A stretch of DNA of 64,000 nucleotides, from the NCBI GenBank assembly GCA_963771505.1, contig CAVYTO010000001.1, positions 930,001 through 994,000 on the forward strand, in the 5' to 3' direction. Both the position numbers and the translations under genes were made by a program. The number at the start of each line of letters is the position of its first letter. The stretch's first letter is position 1. The notes below the pieces were generated by a model, which saw nothing but the letters and a program-made list of their open reading frames with translations, did not search any database and was not told the origin of the DNA. This DNA is from JAJPHW01 sp963771505. GTDB lineage: Bacteria > Acidobacteriota > Terriglobia > Terriglobales > Acidobacteriaceae. Positions 1 through 9,344 of the stretch are shown in pieces.

Positions 1-72
1 CTCAACCTCCAGACCGAGATCGAAGAAGAGCTGGCGCATCACTGGAACGACGGCAGCATCGGCGGAAAATAG
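1..72 (+). CDS. C-terminal end of a gene cut by the window edge
   Basis: Frame 1 is open from the first base and ends in TAG at 70-72, leaving 23 residues that end in DGSIGGK. The stretch is acidic and charged (EIEEE). Too little remains to name a family. The 217 bases to the next start hold no further gene that I can support. Confidence 0.45.
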   Translation, partial: LNLQTEIEEELAHHWNDGSIGGK

Positions 73-289
73 GAGAGCACGCGGCATAGACACATTCAGG
101 CTAAAAGCACCTTACGGGCCGGACAAGTATCGATGGGCCTTTCCAAAAACGCGCCACCATCGGTAACCGGCGATGGCTATTACCTGTCCTGTCGGCCCAC
201 ATGCTTTCGTGCCGCGGTTCGGGATAGGTTAGAATTCCCGCAGCCCGAAATCCCCCGCTGCGCCGTCTGCACACTTAAGGAGATTGAGT

Positions 290-1471
290 ATGAAATTCCG
301 CGATGCTATCGCGTTGAGCATTTGCCTGGCGCTACCCGCGTCAAGTTTTGCCGACTTCACATACACGGAGACGACCAAGATTACGGGAGGATCCATCGTC
401 AGCCTCGCCAAGTTTGCCGGCGCTTTCAGCAAGCAGTCCCGCCAGATGACCGATCCTGTCGAATCGACGATTCTGGTGAAGGGCAATCGTATGGCCCACA
501 TCAACCCGGACCATACCCAGATCATCGATCTGGACAAAGAGACCATTACTGAAATCGACCATCAGAAGAAGCAGTATTCGGTCGTCACCTTCCAGCAGAT
601 GAAACAGCAAATGCAGGATGCAGTAAAGAAAGCACAGGAACATCCGGCAACGCCGACGACCGAGCCTAAGGAAGACAAGACCCCGCCGCCGGAGATGAAG
701 TTCAAAGTAGATGTCACCAACACGGGAGCAACCAAGGATGTTGCCGGCTTGTCCGCCAAAGAATCCATTCTGAAAATGGCGCTCGAAGCGAAAGACCAGG
801 ACTCCGGTCACACGGGCGCGATGGCCATCACCAATGACATGTGGATGGTGCCTGAAGTTCCCGGATATAAGCAGGTAAATGAGTTCAACAAGAAGATGGC
901 AGTCAAGATGGGCGATGTCTTCAGCCCAGCCTATTCAGCATTTTCGCCGGCGCTGGTCGCATCGCAGCCGGGGATGTCCAGCGGCTTTGCAGGAATGGCG
1001 AAAGAGATGTCGAAATTGCAGGGCGTGCCCGTGTCGCAGATCATGCGGCTCGGTACGACGATGGATGGTACTCCACTGCCAGCTGCATCGGAAGCGCCGC
1101 TGCCAAAATCCACGGGCCCGAGCGCCAGCGATGTCGCGCAAAATGCCGCCAGCAACGCTGCTACATCTGCCACGAACACGGCCGCTTCAAATGCTGAGAG
1201 CAAAGTCGGCAGCCACATGGGCAGCTTTGGCGGCGTGGCCAGCAGCCTGGGCAACCTCGGCGGTCTCGGCGGGTTTCACAAGAAAAAGCCAGCCCCCGCT
1301 CAACCGGATGCTCAGCCAGCCGCAGCTGCCGCTCCGCCCAACGCGGCGGTCTTAATGGAATCGAGCATGGAGATGACGAATTTCTCGTCAAATCCAGTTG
1401 ACGCCTCACGATTCGACGTTCCGGCAGGTTATACGAAGATAGCCACCGATGCTGCCGGGACTGCGAAATAA
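290..1471 (+). CDS. secreted protein of unknown function
   Basis: A 393-residue protein. I chose the ATG at 290 because AAGGAG sits 9 bases upstream; an in-frame TTG at 284 is less likely. Residues 1-21 form a signal peptide (hydrophobic core, ASSFA cleavage region). The mature part starts with a beta-rich segment (FTYTETTKITGG) and a region about a value held by the protein (ILVKGNRMAHINPD). The C-terminal third is Ala/Ser/Thr/Pro-rich low complexity with Gly-rich stretches (GSFGGVASSLGNLGGLGG), which suggests a flexible tail. I do not recognise the family. It is probably periplasmic or outer-membrane associated and is followed by a strong terminator. Confidence 0.75.
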   Translation: MKFRDAIALSICLALPASSFADFTYTETTKITGGSIVSLAKFAGAFSKQSRQMTDPVESTILVKGNRMAHINPDHTQIIDLDKETITEIDHQKKQYSVVTFQQMKQQMQDAVKKAQEHPATPTTEPKEDKTPPPEMKFKVDVTNTGATKDVAGLSAKESILKMALEAKDQDSGHTGAMAITNDMWMVPEVPGYKQVNEFNKKMAVKMGDVFSPAYSAFSPALVASQPGMSSGFAGMAKEMSKLQGVPVSQIMRLGTTMDGTPLPAASEAPLPKSTGPSASDVAQNAASNAATSATNTAASNAESKVGSHMGSFGGVASSLGNLGGLGGFHKKKPAPAQPDAQPAAAAAPPNAAVLMESSMEMTNFSSNPVDASRFDVPAGYTKIATDAAGTAK

Positions 1472-1486
1472 TCTGCCGCAAATAGA

Positions 1487-1512
1487 AAAGACCAGCCACC
1501 AGGCTGGTCTTT
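1487..1512. terminator. bidirectional rho-independent terminator
   Basis: A perfect 11-bp inverted repeat (AAAGACCAGCC / GGCTGGTCTTT) with an ACCA loop lies between two convergent genes. The A and T runs at both ends let it work for either strand. Confidence 0.85.
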
Positions 1513-1532
1513 CGTGCCCTTAATGCAGGCTA

Positions 1533-1877
1533 TTACATGCTGCTGTCTTTTTTCATACCCTTCTCTTTTGCCATCTTGAGCGACATGACGTGCACTTCGC
1601 TGGTGTCGGCATAAACGTGGGCGTTCAGGACTACGTGATGACCTTCATGACCCTTCACTGCTTCGGGGTTCTTGATGGTCCAGGTTTTTCCGTCTTTATC
1701 AGAGGTGAACGACTTGCCGTCATCGCTGATTTTTCCCATCACGTTAACCGGCTTGGCGGTCGAGTCGGCTGACATGCTGTCATGTTTCATTGAATCTTTG
1801 CTCATTGTGTCCTGAGCGATCGAGGCAACAGACAACAAAAGAGTCGCTGCAAATGCGAGAACCATTAACTTCTTCAT
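1533..1877 (-). CDS. small secreted Met/Lys/Ser-rich protein
   Basis: A 114-residue protein. The start is MKKLMVL because AGGAG lies 7-8 bases upstream of that ATG; an upstream in-frame start has no ribosome site. The signal peptide covers residues 1-22 (LAFAATLLLSVASIAQ). A repetitive segment DTMSKDSMKHDSMSADS follows, then a domain with GKISDDGKSF and KTWTIKNPEAVKGHEGHHVVL, which looks like a small beta-barrel of the kind that reports a component value. Acidobacteria carry many such proteins; the function is unknown. Confidence 0.8.
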   Translation of the reverse strand: MKKLMVLAFAATLLLSVASIAQDTMSKDSMKHDSMSADSTAKPVNVMGKISDDGKSFTSDKDGKTWTIKNPEAVKGHEGHHVVLNAHVYADTSEVHVMSLKMAKEKGMKKDSSM

Positions 1878-2053
1878 GTACTTTCTCCTAAGACCCATAA
1901 AATTTGGCCAAGTTGGGGTCGGTGAGCTTTGATGCTAACCGAACGAGTATGGATTGCCAAATAATTGGATGAAAGCTAAGAAGTTTAAAATCTGAATCTT
2001 TCGCGCCAGTTAAGTGCATCGTTTCAGGAACGGCGAAAACTTCCGGAGTAGTC

Positions 2054-3370
2054 TCACCCGTGTGTGGCGAGGGCGCTGCTGACGTCTGTCCCACTACGAC
2101 GAAAGTGGAATTGTAAATTCCATTCGCTCGGAACAGCCTGACCATTGACTTGCGCCGGGGTGAACTTCCATTGTTTCGCCGCCTCTTCTGCCTTCCGCGC
2201 GAAAAACTTGCTGGGGCCCGGCACGCGCACCTCGGTTCGAGCAATGTTCCCTGATGCATCGACCTTCACCAACACCCCTACCTTAATCACTCCATGAACT
2301 GTTCTTCGCGCTCCCGCCGAAATGTCGGGAACAGGCTTATCGACAACTGTTCCTGGAACAAAATTTCCGCCGTTTTGCGTAATCGGTCGATTTGCGGGAG
2401 TGTCGCTTGTGCTCGATACCGGTGGCTGCGGTTGAGCATTGGCGGTATAAACGGCGTCTGGCTGATTCGACGACCGGTGCATCAGTTTGGGACCAGCAAA
2501 CACAGCAATCAAAAACAACCCGATGCCCAGAGCCGGAACCAGGTATCGCCGGCCTGGCGCTGTGGGCGTCGGCACAGCCGACGGCCGCGTCGCAGCTGGC
2601 TCCACGCCGGAACCATTGTTAAGGCGCGATGCAATCTGCGCTGTCGTCCATCGCCGATTAGGATCGCGATCCAGGCATGCAGCCGATATCTCGCGGAAAG
2701 GTTCAGGCATCGCTTTTGGTAGCGCCGCATCCGCTCGCGTGCCGTTAGTGAGTATCGGCGCACGCTGGGTCAAGACTTCGGCGAGCGTCACACCCAAAGC
2801 CCAAACATCCGATTCTCGCGAAGAGACTGCGGAAGTTCGCGTCTCCGGCGCAACATGCGTATCCGCCAAATCGGCTATCGCAACCGCGTCGCCAGTCTTG
2901 CTGATGCCATCGCTCGAAATTTTCACCTGGTCGCCAACAGCCAGCACATTTGCCGGCTTTAAGTGACCATGAGTAAAGCCCTGCGTGTGCAGATATTCAA
3001 GCGCCGACAGCACCGGCGGCAGCATATCTTTCGCTTCCGCTGGCGTCAGCGCACGTTCCGGCATCAACTGCGCCAGCGATTCTTCGCCGTACTCCATCAC
3101 TACGTAATCGAAGTCGATGGCGCCGATCCGGCAACGCCCAATGTCGTAAATCCGCTGGATATGCGGATGCGAAAGGCCAGCTACCGTCTTCCACTGTCTG
3201 GCCAGGGCCTCGCTATTCTGGCCTTTGAAAAGTTTGATCGCTCTTTTCGGAGATTCGCTGCTGCCGTTCGCGGCATAAACGGCACTACGGTCGGTTCCGC
3301 CAAGCAACGCGCCCAACCGGTATTTGTCACCGGCGGCTTGTCCTTCTAAATTTTTCCAGAACTCGTTCAT
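2054..3370 (-). CDS. Ser/Thr kinase-like (probable pseudokinase) fused to a TonB C-terminal domain
   Basis: A 438-residue protein with GAGGG upstream of the ATG. Residues 15-250 have a protein-kinase fold pattern: the VAIK-type lysine is in RAIKLFK (44-50), and the hinge is VVMEYGEESL. The catalytic loop reads HGHLKPANV (134-142) instead of HRDLKPxN, and the DFG position reads SDG (153-155). Both catalytic aspartates therefore look absent or displaced. A transmembrane segment lies at about 276-293. A TonB C-terminal domain follows at about 358-424 (VDASGNIARTEV, AAKQWKFTPA). This predicts a cytoplasmic sensing domain and a periplasmic TonB-like domain. It may signal by binding rather than phosphorylation; that is inference. 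Confidence 0.8.
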   Translation of the reverse strand: MNEFWKNLEGQAAGDKYRLGALLGGTDRSAVYAANGSSESPKRAIKLFKGQNSEALARQWKTVAGLSHPHIQRIYDIGRCRIGAIDFDYVVMEYGEESLAQLMPERALTPAEAKDMLPPVLSALEYLHTQGFTHGHLKPANVLAVGDQVKISSDGISKTGDAVAIADLADTHVAPETRTSAVSSRESDVWALGVTLAEVLTQRAPILTNGTRADAALPKAMPEPFREISAACLDRDPNRRWTTAQIASRLNNGSGVEPAATRPSAVPTPTAPGRRYLVPALGIGLFLIAVFAGPKLMHRSSNQPDAVYTANAQPQPPVSSTSDTPANRPITQNGGNFVPGTVVDKPVPDISAGARRTVHGVIKVGVLVKVDASGNIARTEVRVPGPSKFFARKAEEAAKQWKFTPAQVNGQAVPSEWNLQFHFRRSGTDVSSALATHG

Positions 3371-3608
3371 GCGTTCCCTCGGGCTCCTGAAAGGAAACTA
3401 ACCAAATATTTGCGGATTCCTGATCATAACGGCTTTCGGCCCGAATCGGCACTTTCGATGCGCGAAAAAACGACCCGGACGTTCCCGCCTACAGGGAAAA
3501 CTGTATTGAAGCCGGGGACACCGCTCCCTAACATCGCGACGCGGTATTCTAGTAACTTATTTTGTCGCGTTCAACTATTGGATATCGGTTTCTACACCGC
3601 AACTTGAA

Positions 3609-4742
3609 ATGAATGTTCCCACTAGACTCGAAGAAAACAAGAAGGGCAATACTGACGAGATTTTTCGTCTGCTGGTTGACAGTGTCCAGGATTACGCGAT
3701 TTTTCTTCTGAACCCCGACGGCATCATCATGACCTGGAATGCAGGGGCGGAACGCATCAAGGGTTACAAAGCGTCGGAAATCATTGGCGAGAGTTTTGAG
3801 CGCTTCTATTCGCGCGACCCCCGGGAATCAGGCTGGCCGAAACGCGAATTGGAAATCGCAAAATCCGTTGGCCGTTTCACCGACGAAGGTTGGCGCGTCA
3901 GGAAGGATGGGAGCACTTTTTGGGCGTCAGTGGTGATAACAGCCCTTCGTGATCCCGGCAGCGGAGAATTGCGCGGCTTCTCCAAGGTCACACGCGACCT
4001 GACTGAGCGCAGGGCGCTCGAGGAGCGAACGCAGGAATTGAACAAAGAGTTGCGGGCGCGCATGGGCCAGCTCAACGAATCGCGCACGCAACTGGAACTC
4101 CGCAGCCTCGAATTGCAACGGTTGTCGGGCCAGCTGATGCGTTTTCAGGACGAAGAAAGACGCCGCATCGCCCGCGATTTACACGACGATCTGGGACAGG
4201 AACTCGTCGCGCTGAAGATGAACCTGGATACCTGTGCGCACTTTGCATCCCGCGCCGATGCGATCGAACTGACTGAGAGCCTGCTACTGAAAGTGCGCAA
4301 TTTGTCGTACATGCTGCATCCACCGCTTCTCGACGAAGCGGGATTAATCGCGGCGCTCGATTTGTATCTTCAAGGTCTACAGAAGAGAAGTGGAATGCGC
4401 ATCACGTTTGACGTTAAACCGACGACGTTTCCCCGCTTGTCCGCCGATATCGAAACGTCAATTTTCCGCATTGTCCAGGAAGCTCTCATCAATGTGCAGC
4501 GACACTCCGAAAGTTCCGACGCCCGAGTCGAACTGCATCAACAGCCAGACCGCGTGTTCGTTAGAATTCGGGACTTCGGGATTGGAATGCCATTCGACAG
4601 GGTGACCGGAACCTTAAAGATATTTACGGGGGCCGGCATCGGCGGGTTGAAAGAACGAGTGATGCAACTTGGCGGCGAAGTCAACATTGTGCGGTCCGAG
4701 CCCGGCACGCTCGTGGAAGCGAACATTCCTCTTTTTCCATAG
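3609..4742 (+). CDS. PAS-domain sensor histidine kinase, NarL/DesK-type (HisKA_3)
   Basis: A 377-residue soluble kinase with no membrane segment. A PAS domain covers about 16-135 (DYAIFLLNPDGIIMTWNAG, RKDGSTFWASV, RDLTERR). A coiled coil at about 135-180 leads to the HisKA_3 dimerisation box RRRIARDLHDDLGQ, where His192 is the predicted phosphoacceptor. The C-terminal HATPase region has an N-box (EALINVQRHS) and G-boxes (DFGIGMP, GGLKERVMQLGG). Such kinases normally pair with LuxR-type response regulators; none is adjacent, so this looks like an orphan. The signal is unknown. Confidence 0.92.
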   Translation: MNVPTRLEENKKGNTDEIFRLLVDSVQDYAIFLLNPDGIIMTWNAGAERIKGYKASEIIGESFERFYSRDPRESGWPKRELEIAKSVGRFTDEGWRVRKDGSTFWASVVITALRDPGSGELRGFSKVTRDLTERRALEERTQELNKELRARMGQLNESRTQLELRSLELQRLSGQLMRFQDEERRRIARDLHDDLGQELVALKMNLDTCAHFASRADAIELTESLLLKVRNLSYMLHPPLLDEAGLIAALDLYLQGLQKRSGMRITFDVKPTTFPRLSADIETSIFRIVQEALINVQRHSESSDARVELHQQPDRVFVRIRDFGIGMPFDRVTGTLKIFTGAGIGGLKERVMQLGGEVNIVRSEPGTLVEANIPLFP

Positions 4743-4810
4743 AGGAATCCGGGAGCACCAGGGCTCGCGAACGGATCACCCCTTGTACCGAATCAGATGA
4801 AAATCAATTT

Positions 4811-4887
4811 TGGTGGCGGCGCGTGGACTCGAACCACGGACCTACGGATTATGAGACCGTCGCTCTAGCCACCTGAGCTACGCCGCC
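4811..4887 (-). tRNA. tRNA with CAT anticodon, probably elongator tRNA-Met
   Basis: Read on the minus strand, the 7-bp acceptor stem GGCGGCG pairs with CGCCGCC, followed by discriminator A and an encoded CCA. The D arm (GCTC/GAGC), a TTCGAGTC T loop and an anticodon loop CTCATAA are visible. The CAT anticodon fits tRNA-Met or lysidine-modified tRNA-Ile2. The acceptor sequence favours elongator Met. The anticodon stem has a mismatch at the pair next to the loop. Confidence 0.92.
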
Positions 4888-5238
4888 AGCGGGTGAAGAA
4901 GAAGCGCGAAGAACGCGAGAAGGACTCAACGATTCTAGAAGTCCGCGCGAAGCGGTGTCAAACACCTGCACCGTTCTCGCGGCATTTACACGTTGAATAC
5001 TTGACAGAGTTTTTCCCGGTGTATTCAATCAAACATTCAGAATTTTTCGTCCGCAGAAGATTTCCACAATCGTAAATTTTTTGTGCTACGATTCCGCTCT
5101 GTCCAACTTCACCGATTCTGCTTCTCTCGCGCCGCGCCGCTGATTTTCGCGCCCGGTTAATTTCAGAAAAGTAGTTTCCAAAAAAGTAGAGGACGCGGGA
5201 CTGATCCCAGGTCTTGATCGAGGAATTTGAAATCATTT
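4888..5238. other. AT-rich dnaA leader, candidate origin region
   Basis: This 351-base gap between the tRNA and dnaA has AT-rich stretches at about 5025-5090. A loose DnaA-box-like word (ATTTCCACA, 7 of 9 to TTATCCACA) lies at about 5061-5069. A TGCTACGAT sequence at about 5084-5092 resembles an extended -10. I see no cluster of good DnaA boxes, so placing the origin here rests on the neighbouring genes. Confidence 0.35.
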
Positions 5239-6627
5239 ATGTCTGCTTCAAGCGCAAGTCTCTCCCCTAATCCGTGGTTGCGTATCCTGGATGCGCTGGA
5301 AAAAAAGATCAATCGGCACTCCTACGACACCTGGTTGAAACCTACTCGCTACAGCCATTCCACCGGCGGAATTATGTTTGTGCGCGTGCCCACTGCCGAG
5401 TTCCGGCACGTTGGCGACAAATACGCGGACCTCATTCAGGAAGCCCTCGACAACCTCGGTCTGGAATACGAAGACGTGAAGTTCGTCACGCCGGATGACG
5501 ATCCTGCGTCCACGCCCATCAAGCACGACGGCGGACTCACTCCGCGCCCCATCCCGGTACCGCCTACAAACAGCTTCGTGTCGCAGTCGCGTTTCGATTG
5601 GGACGGCGCGGCCCAGCTGAATCCGCGATATACGTTTGACGCCTTCGTCATCGGCAGCGGCAATCAGTTTGCCCATGCAGCGTGCCAGGCTGTGGCGGAA
5701 CGGCCTTCGAAGGCTTACAACCCGCTGTTTCTCTACGGCGGTGTCGGTATGGGTAAGACCCACCTGATGCAGGCGATCGGCCATGAGATCAAGCGGCGGC
5801 AGCCGCAAGCGGCCATCTGTTACGTCTCCAGCGAGAAGTTCACCAATGAAATGATTAACTCGCTGCGCTACGACAAAATGATCAGCTTCCGCGACAAGTT
5901 TCGCGGGGTCGATGTGCTGCTGATTGACGACATCCAGTTCCTCGCGCAGAAAGAGCGCACGCAGGAAGAATTTTTTCACACTTTCAACGCCCTGCACGAT
6001 TCCATGCGGCAGATCGTCATTGCCAGTGACCGCCCGCCGAAAGAACTGGCGGAAGTGGAAGACCGGCTGCGCAGCCGCTTTGAGTGGGGCCTGATTGCCG
6101 ACATCCAACCGCCCGACCTCGAAACCAAAGTGGCAATCCTGCAAAAGAAGTCCGACCAGGAAAAAGTCACGCTGCCAACAGAGGTTGCCCTCTACATCGC
6201 TTCGAACATCCGCTCGAACGTGCGGGAACTCGAAGGCGCCTTAATTCGCCTGGTCGCGCATTCTTCGCTCATCGGCGCCGAGATTACTCTGCCCTATACG
6301 CAGCAGGTCTTGAAAAACTTCATCGATTCGCAGGCGCGAAAAGTGACGATCGAGTCAATTCAAAAAGCGGTTGCCGAGCAGTTTGGGCTCCGGTTGGTGG
6401 AAATCAAGGCCAAGAATAATTCACGGGCGATCGTCTATCCGCGGCAGATTGCGATGTATTTGGCCAAGCGCCTCACGGAAGCTTCCCTGCCTGAAATCGG
6501 CCGGCAGTTCGGCGGCAAGCACCACACCACCGTGCTGCATTCGGTCGATAAGATTGAGGTCGCCCGTAAAGACGACAAAGATTTGAACAGGTTGCTCAAC
6601 AAAATGACCGAGCAATTAGGCGGGTAA
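5239..6627 (+). CDS. dnaA: chromosomal replication initiator DnaA
   Basis: A 462-residue initiator ATPase that melts the origin and recruits helicase. Domain I is at 5-85 (WLRILDALEKKI, HSYDTWLKP), then a short Pro-rich linker. The AAA+ domain has Walker A GGVGMGKTHL at about 167-176 and Walker B LLIDDIQF at about 227-234. Domain IV ends with the DNA-binding signature GGKHHTTVLHS. A TTG four codons upstream (5227) is also possible; a GAGG lies 3 bases from TTG and about 15 from ATG, so the exact start is uncertain. dnaN follows after 296 bases. Confidence 0.98.
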   Translation: MSASSASLSPNPWLRILDALEKKINRHSYDTWLKPTRYSHSTGGIMFVRVPTAEFRHVGDKYADLIQEALDNLGLEYEDVKFVTPDDDPASTPIKHDGGLTPRPIPVPPTNSFVSQSRFDWDGAAQLNPRYTFDAFVIGSGNQFAHAACQAVAERPSKAYNPLFLYGGVGMGKTHLMQAIGHEIKRRQPQAAICYVSSEKFTNEMINSLRYDKMISFRDKFRGVDVLLIDDIQFLAQKERTQEEFFHTFNALHDSMRQIVIASDRPPKELAEVEDRLRSRFEWGLIADIQPPDLETKVAILQKKSDQEKVTLPTEVALYIASNIRSNVRELEGALIRLVAHSSLIGAEITLPYTQQVLKNFIDSQARKVTIESIQKAVAEQFGLRLVEIKAKNNSRAIVYPRQIAMYLAKRLTEASLPEIGRQFGGKHHTTVLHSVDKIEVARKDDKDLNRLLNKMTEQLGG

Positions 6628-6827
6628 AACGGGTTTCGTCACGGCTTTTGCTAGTTTCGGACCGGTCTTCCGAGAAAGGCTCTGTGAATTTTGTGTGAAT
6701 GGGTTGGAAGGCAAGGCCTAAACTCTGAGGCAGTCCTGGTGAAGCGTTGGCGGTAGCGGACGTCGGGATGAATTTTGTACAGCAGGGTCGAAGCGGTAAA
6801 GTGGTATCAAATTGGGACTTGGATTAA

Positions 6828-6836
6828 ATATCCACA
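6828..6836 (+). promoter_or_regulatory. DnaA-box-like site in the dnaA-dnaN gap
   Basis: ATATCCACA differs at one position from the consensus TTATCCACA. It lies in an AT-rich stretch upstream of dnaN, in a 296-base gap where bacterial origins often occur. A single site is weak evidence. Confidence 0.3.
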
Positions 6837-6923
6837 TTTACTCGCTGCCTACTGTTACTACTGGTTTTATTAGTGTTTGATTGATATAAGTTTAAGCATT
6901 CAAAGTCGCGGAGATTTGAATTT

Positions 6924-8081
6924 ATGCCAGTAGAGGCAATTGCGTCATCCACGGGAACTGCTGCGATGGAAATCACGGTTAGCAAAAACGAACTACTGCG
7001 CGAGTTGACCGCGACGCAGGGTGTGGTCGAACGCAAGACCACCATCCCCATCTTGTCGAATTATTTATTTGAGGCTTCCGGGGACAAGTTGTCGTTGACT
7101 GCAACCGACCTCGACCTCAGCCTGCGCACATCGTGCAACGTCAAAGTGAAAAAGGATGGATCCTGCACAATCCCAGCGCGCAAGTTGCACGACTACGTAA
7201 AACTGCTGCCGGACGCCGATATCACCATCAAGTTGCTGGAGAACCATTGGGTCAGCATTCGCTGCGGCCGCTCGAATACAAAAATGGTGGGGATGGCGAA
7301 GTCGAACTTTCCCACGCTGCCCGTGTTCCCGACTGCTGGCGTAGTGAATATCCCAACCCTGGTGTTGCGTTCGATGATCGCCAAGACAGGGTTTGCCATC
7401 GCACACGAGGAATCTCGCTATACGCTGAACGGCGCGCTGATGGTGTTGAAGCCGGAATCCATCACCATGGTCGCGACCGACGGACATCGTCTGGCGCACA
7501 TTGAGCGAAGCGGCGAGAAATTTGAAGGCGTTTCCGGCGAACTGAAAACCCTCGTGCCGAAAAAGGCAATGGACGAACTGAAGTCTCTACTCGATTCGAC
7601 CGATGCCGAATCTATCGAGTTTGCCAAAGACGAATCGACTTTATTCTTCCGCATCGGCCAGAGGATTCTGACGTCGCGGCAGTTGACAGGGCAGTTCCCG
7701 AACTATGAGGCTGTCCTGCCAAAAGACAACACCAAGAGCATTCATTTGCATGGGGACGAACTGAGCGCGGCCATCGCTCGCGTGGCGCAATTCGCGGACG
7801 AACGTTCACGGGCAGTGCGTCTGAAATTGGAAAAAGGCGAGCTCAAGCTATCGGCTTCTTCGACCGAGACCGGCGAATCGGAAGACTCACTTGAAGTCGA
7901 TTTCACAGGCGATCCCATTGCGATTGGATTCAACGCTCAATATCTCATCGACTTCCTGAAAGCCACCGGCGCGGGCGACGTGAAACTGGAACTGAAAGAC
8001 TCGCAGTCGGCCGGCCAGTTGCGCCCAGCCGAGGGCGAAGACTACAAGTACCGCTACATCGTCATGCCCATGAGGATTTGA
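6924..8081 (+). CDS. dnaN: DNA polymerase III sliding clamp (beta subunit)
   Basis: A 385-residue clamp that tethers replicative polymerase to DNA as a ring-shaped dimer. Typical segments are visible: QGVVERKTTIPILSNYL, LTATDLDLSL, AHEESRYTLNG, MVATDGHRLAH, and a C-terminus ending YIVMPMRI. The first ATG has GGAG 10 bases upstream. An internal ATG at 6966 (MEITVSK) matches the usual family start and leaves 371 residues, so the first 14 residues are either an extension or untranslated. It follows dnaA on the same strand. recF is not next to it. Confidence 0.97.
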   Translation: MPVEAIASSTGTAAMEITVSKNELLRELTATQGVVERKTTIPILSNYLFEASGDKLSLTATDLDLSLRTSCNVKVKKDGSCTIPARKLHDYVKLLPDADITIKLLENHWVSIRCGRSNTKMVGMAKSNFPTLPVFPTAGVVNIPTLVLRSMIAKTGFAIAHEESRYTLNGALMVLKPESITMVATDGHRLAHIERSGEKFEGVSGELKTLVPKKAMDELKSLLDSTDAESIEFAKDESTLFFRIGQRILTSRQLTGQFPNYEAVLPKDNTKSIHLHGDELSAAIARVAQFADERSRAVRLKLEKGELKLSASSTETGESEDSLEVDFTGDPIAIGFNAQYLIDFLKATGAGDVKLELKDSQSAGQLRPAEGEDYKYRYIVMPMRI

Positions 8082-8151
8082 GGAATTTGAGGGCTTGACG
8101 AAACTACAGGCCCACCGTACAGTTACCGTCACTCGCGCTCGGAGGAAAAAT

Positions 8152-8568
8152 ATGCTTAGCGGATTCAAGCAATTTGTGCTTCGCGGTAACGTTGTAGATC
8201 TCGCAGTCGGCGTTGTGATTGGCGCGGCTTTTGGTACGGTCGTCACGGCCCTGGTGAAAGACATCATCACGCCGTTGATTGCGGCGATCGTGGGCAAGCC
8301 GGATTTCTCTTCCATCGGATTCACCGTGGGAACAACTGCGTTCCCCATTGGCGATTTCATAAATGCCGTGGTGGCGTTTGTGCTGATTGCCGCTGCAGTC
8401 TACTTCTTTGTGGTCACGCCGGTGAACGCGCTGATCGCCCGCACGCGGAAGTCTCCCGCTCCGGCCGACCCGACCACGAAAAAGTGCCCGGAATGCCTCA
8501 GCGAAATTCCGATCGACGCTCGCCGTTGCGCGTTCTGCTCGCAGCCGGTCATGGCTAAAGCCGCTTAG
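8152..8568 (+). CDS. mscL: large-conductance mechanosensitive channel with C-terminal zinc ribbon
   Basis: A 138-residue protein with GGAGG 6 bases before the ATG. MscL features: MLSGFKQFVLRGNVVDLAVG, pore helix VVIGAAFGTVVTALVKDII and a second membrane helix at about 69-91. It releases solutes on hypo-osmotic shock from the inner membrane. After the channel part, a tail with CPEC (112-115) and CAFC (126-129) forms a rubredoxin-like zinc ribbon in place of the usual charged C-terminal helix. Its role is unknown. Confidence 0.93.
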   Translation: MLSGFKQFVLRGNVVDLAVGVVIGAAFGTVVTALVKDIITPLIAAIVGKPDFSSIGFTVGTTAFPIGDFINAVVAFVLIAAAVYFFVVTPVNALIARTRKSPAPADPTTKKCPECLSEIPIDARRCAFCSQPVMAKAA

Positions 8569-8608
8569 TTAAGAGCGGTACAAGCGCAATCCTTGTACCA
8601 TCAAAGGC

Positions 8609-9238
8609 GTGAGACTTTTGCGCCTGCTCCCTGTCATTTTTCTGCTTTTCTTGTCTGGTTCGATGAGCGCTCAAACCGCGCCATCGGGCGCGACAGCGAA
8701 GTCGACAAAAGCTGGTGCTCCTTCGAGAGCTTTGGGCCCCGATCTCGGGGCAATTGCAGACGGCGTTTATCGCAATCCGTTCTTCGCATTCACCTACAAA
8801 GTGCCTTTTGGATGGGTAGAGCGAACGCAGGAGATGCGCGGCGATTCGCCAGAGTCATCGAAGTCGCAGGTTTTGTTGGCGGCCTTTGAGCGCCCTCCCG
8901 ATGCGGCAGGAAGCACGGTAAATTCGGCAGTGGTGATCGCGGCGGAGAAGTCCTCGGACTATCCTGGGCTAAAGAATGCGGCAGATTATTTTGGGCCGCT
9001 GACGGAATTGACCGCCAATCAAGGCTTTGCAGTGGTCAACGAGCCCTATGAACATGGCGTCGGGACGAAAAAACTGGTGCGCTCAGATTTCAGCAAGCCG
9101 CTCGATAAGCTCACCATGAGGCAAAGTACGTTGGCTATCCTGGATAAAGGTTACGTGGTCTCGTTCACGTTCATTGCCGCCAGCGAAGACGATGTGGAAG
9201 AGTTAATAGGCAATTTGGGATTCAGTGCGCGGAAGTGA
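8609..9238 (+). CDS. secreted protein of unknown function
   Basis: A 209-residue protein starting at GTG, with a weak AAAGG upstream. The signal peptide covers about 1-21 (LLPVIFLLFLSGSMSAQ). The mature domain (YRNPFFAFTYKVPFGWVERT) resembles the lipoprotein-like fold that Acidobacteria use in many surface proteins and ends with a segment about resistance to change (ASEDDVEELIGNLGF). I do not recognise a defined family. It stands alone between mscL and a repeat. Confidence 0.7.
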   Translation: MRLLRLLPVIFLLFLSGSMSAQTAPSGATAKSTKAGAPSRALGPDLGAIADGVYRNPFFAFTYKVPFGWVERTQEMRGDSPESSKSQVLLAAFERPPDAAGSTVNSAVVIAAEKSSDYPGLKNAADYFGPLTELTANQGFAVVNEPYEHGVGTKKLVRSDFSKPLDKLTMRQSTLAILDKGYVVSFTFIAASEDDVEELIGNLGFSARK

Positions 9239-9344
9239 ATAAAGCTTCCTGGATGCCCGTTGTGAACAGAGAAGCTGTGCCCGAGGTTTCTCGATTCGCC
9301 GTCGCTTGCGCTCCGGGTCACGCGAAATCACAAATTTCAGGATG

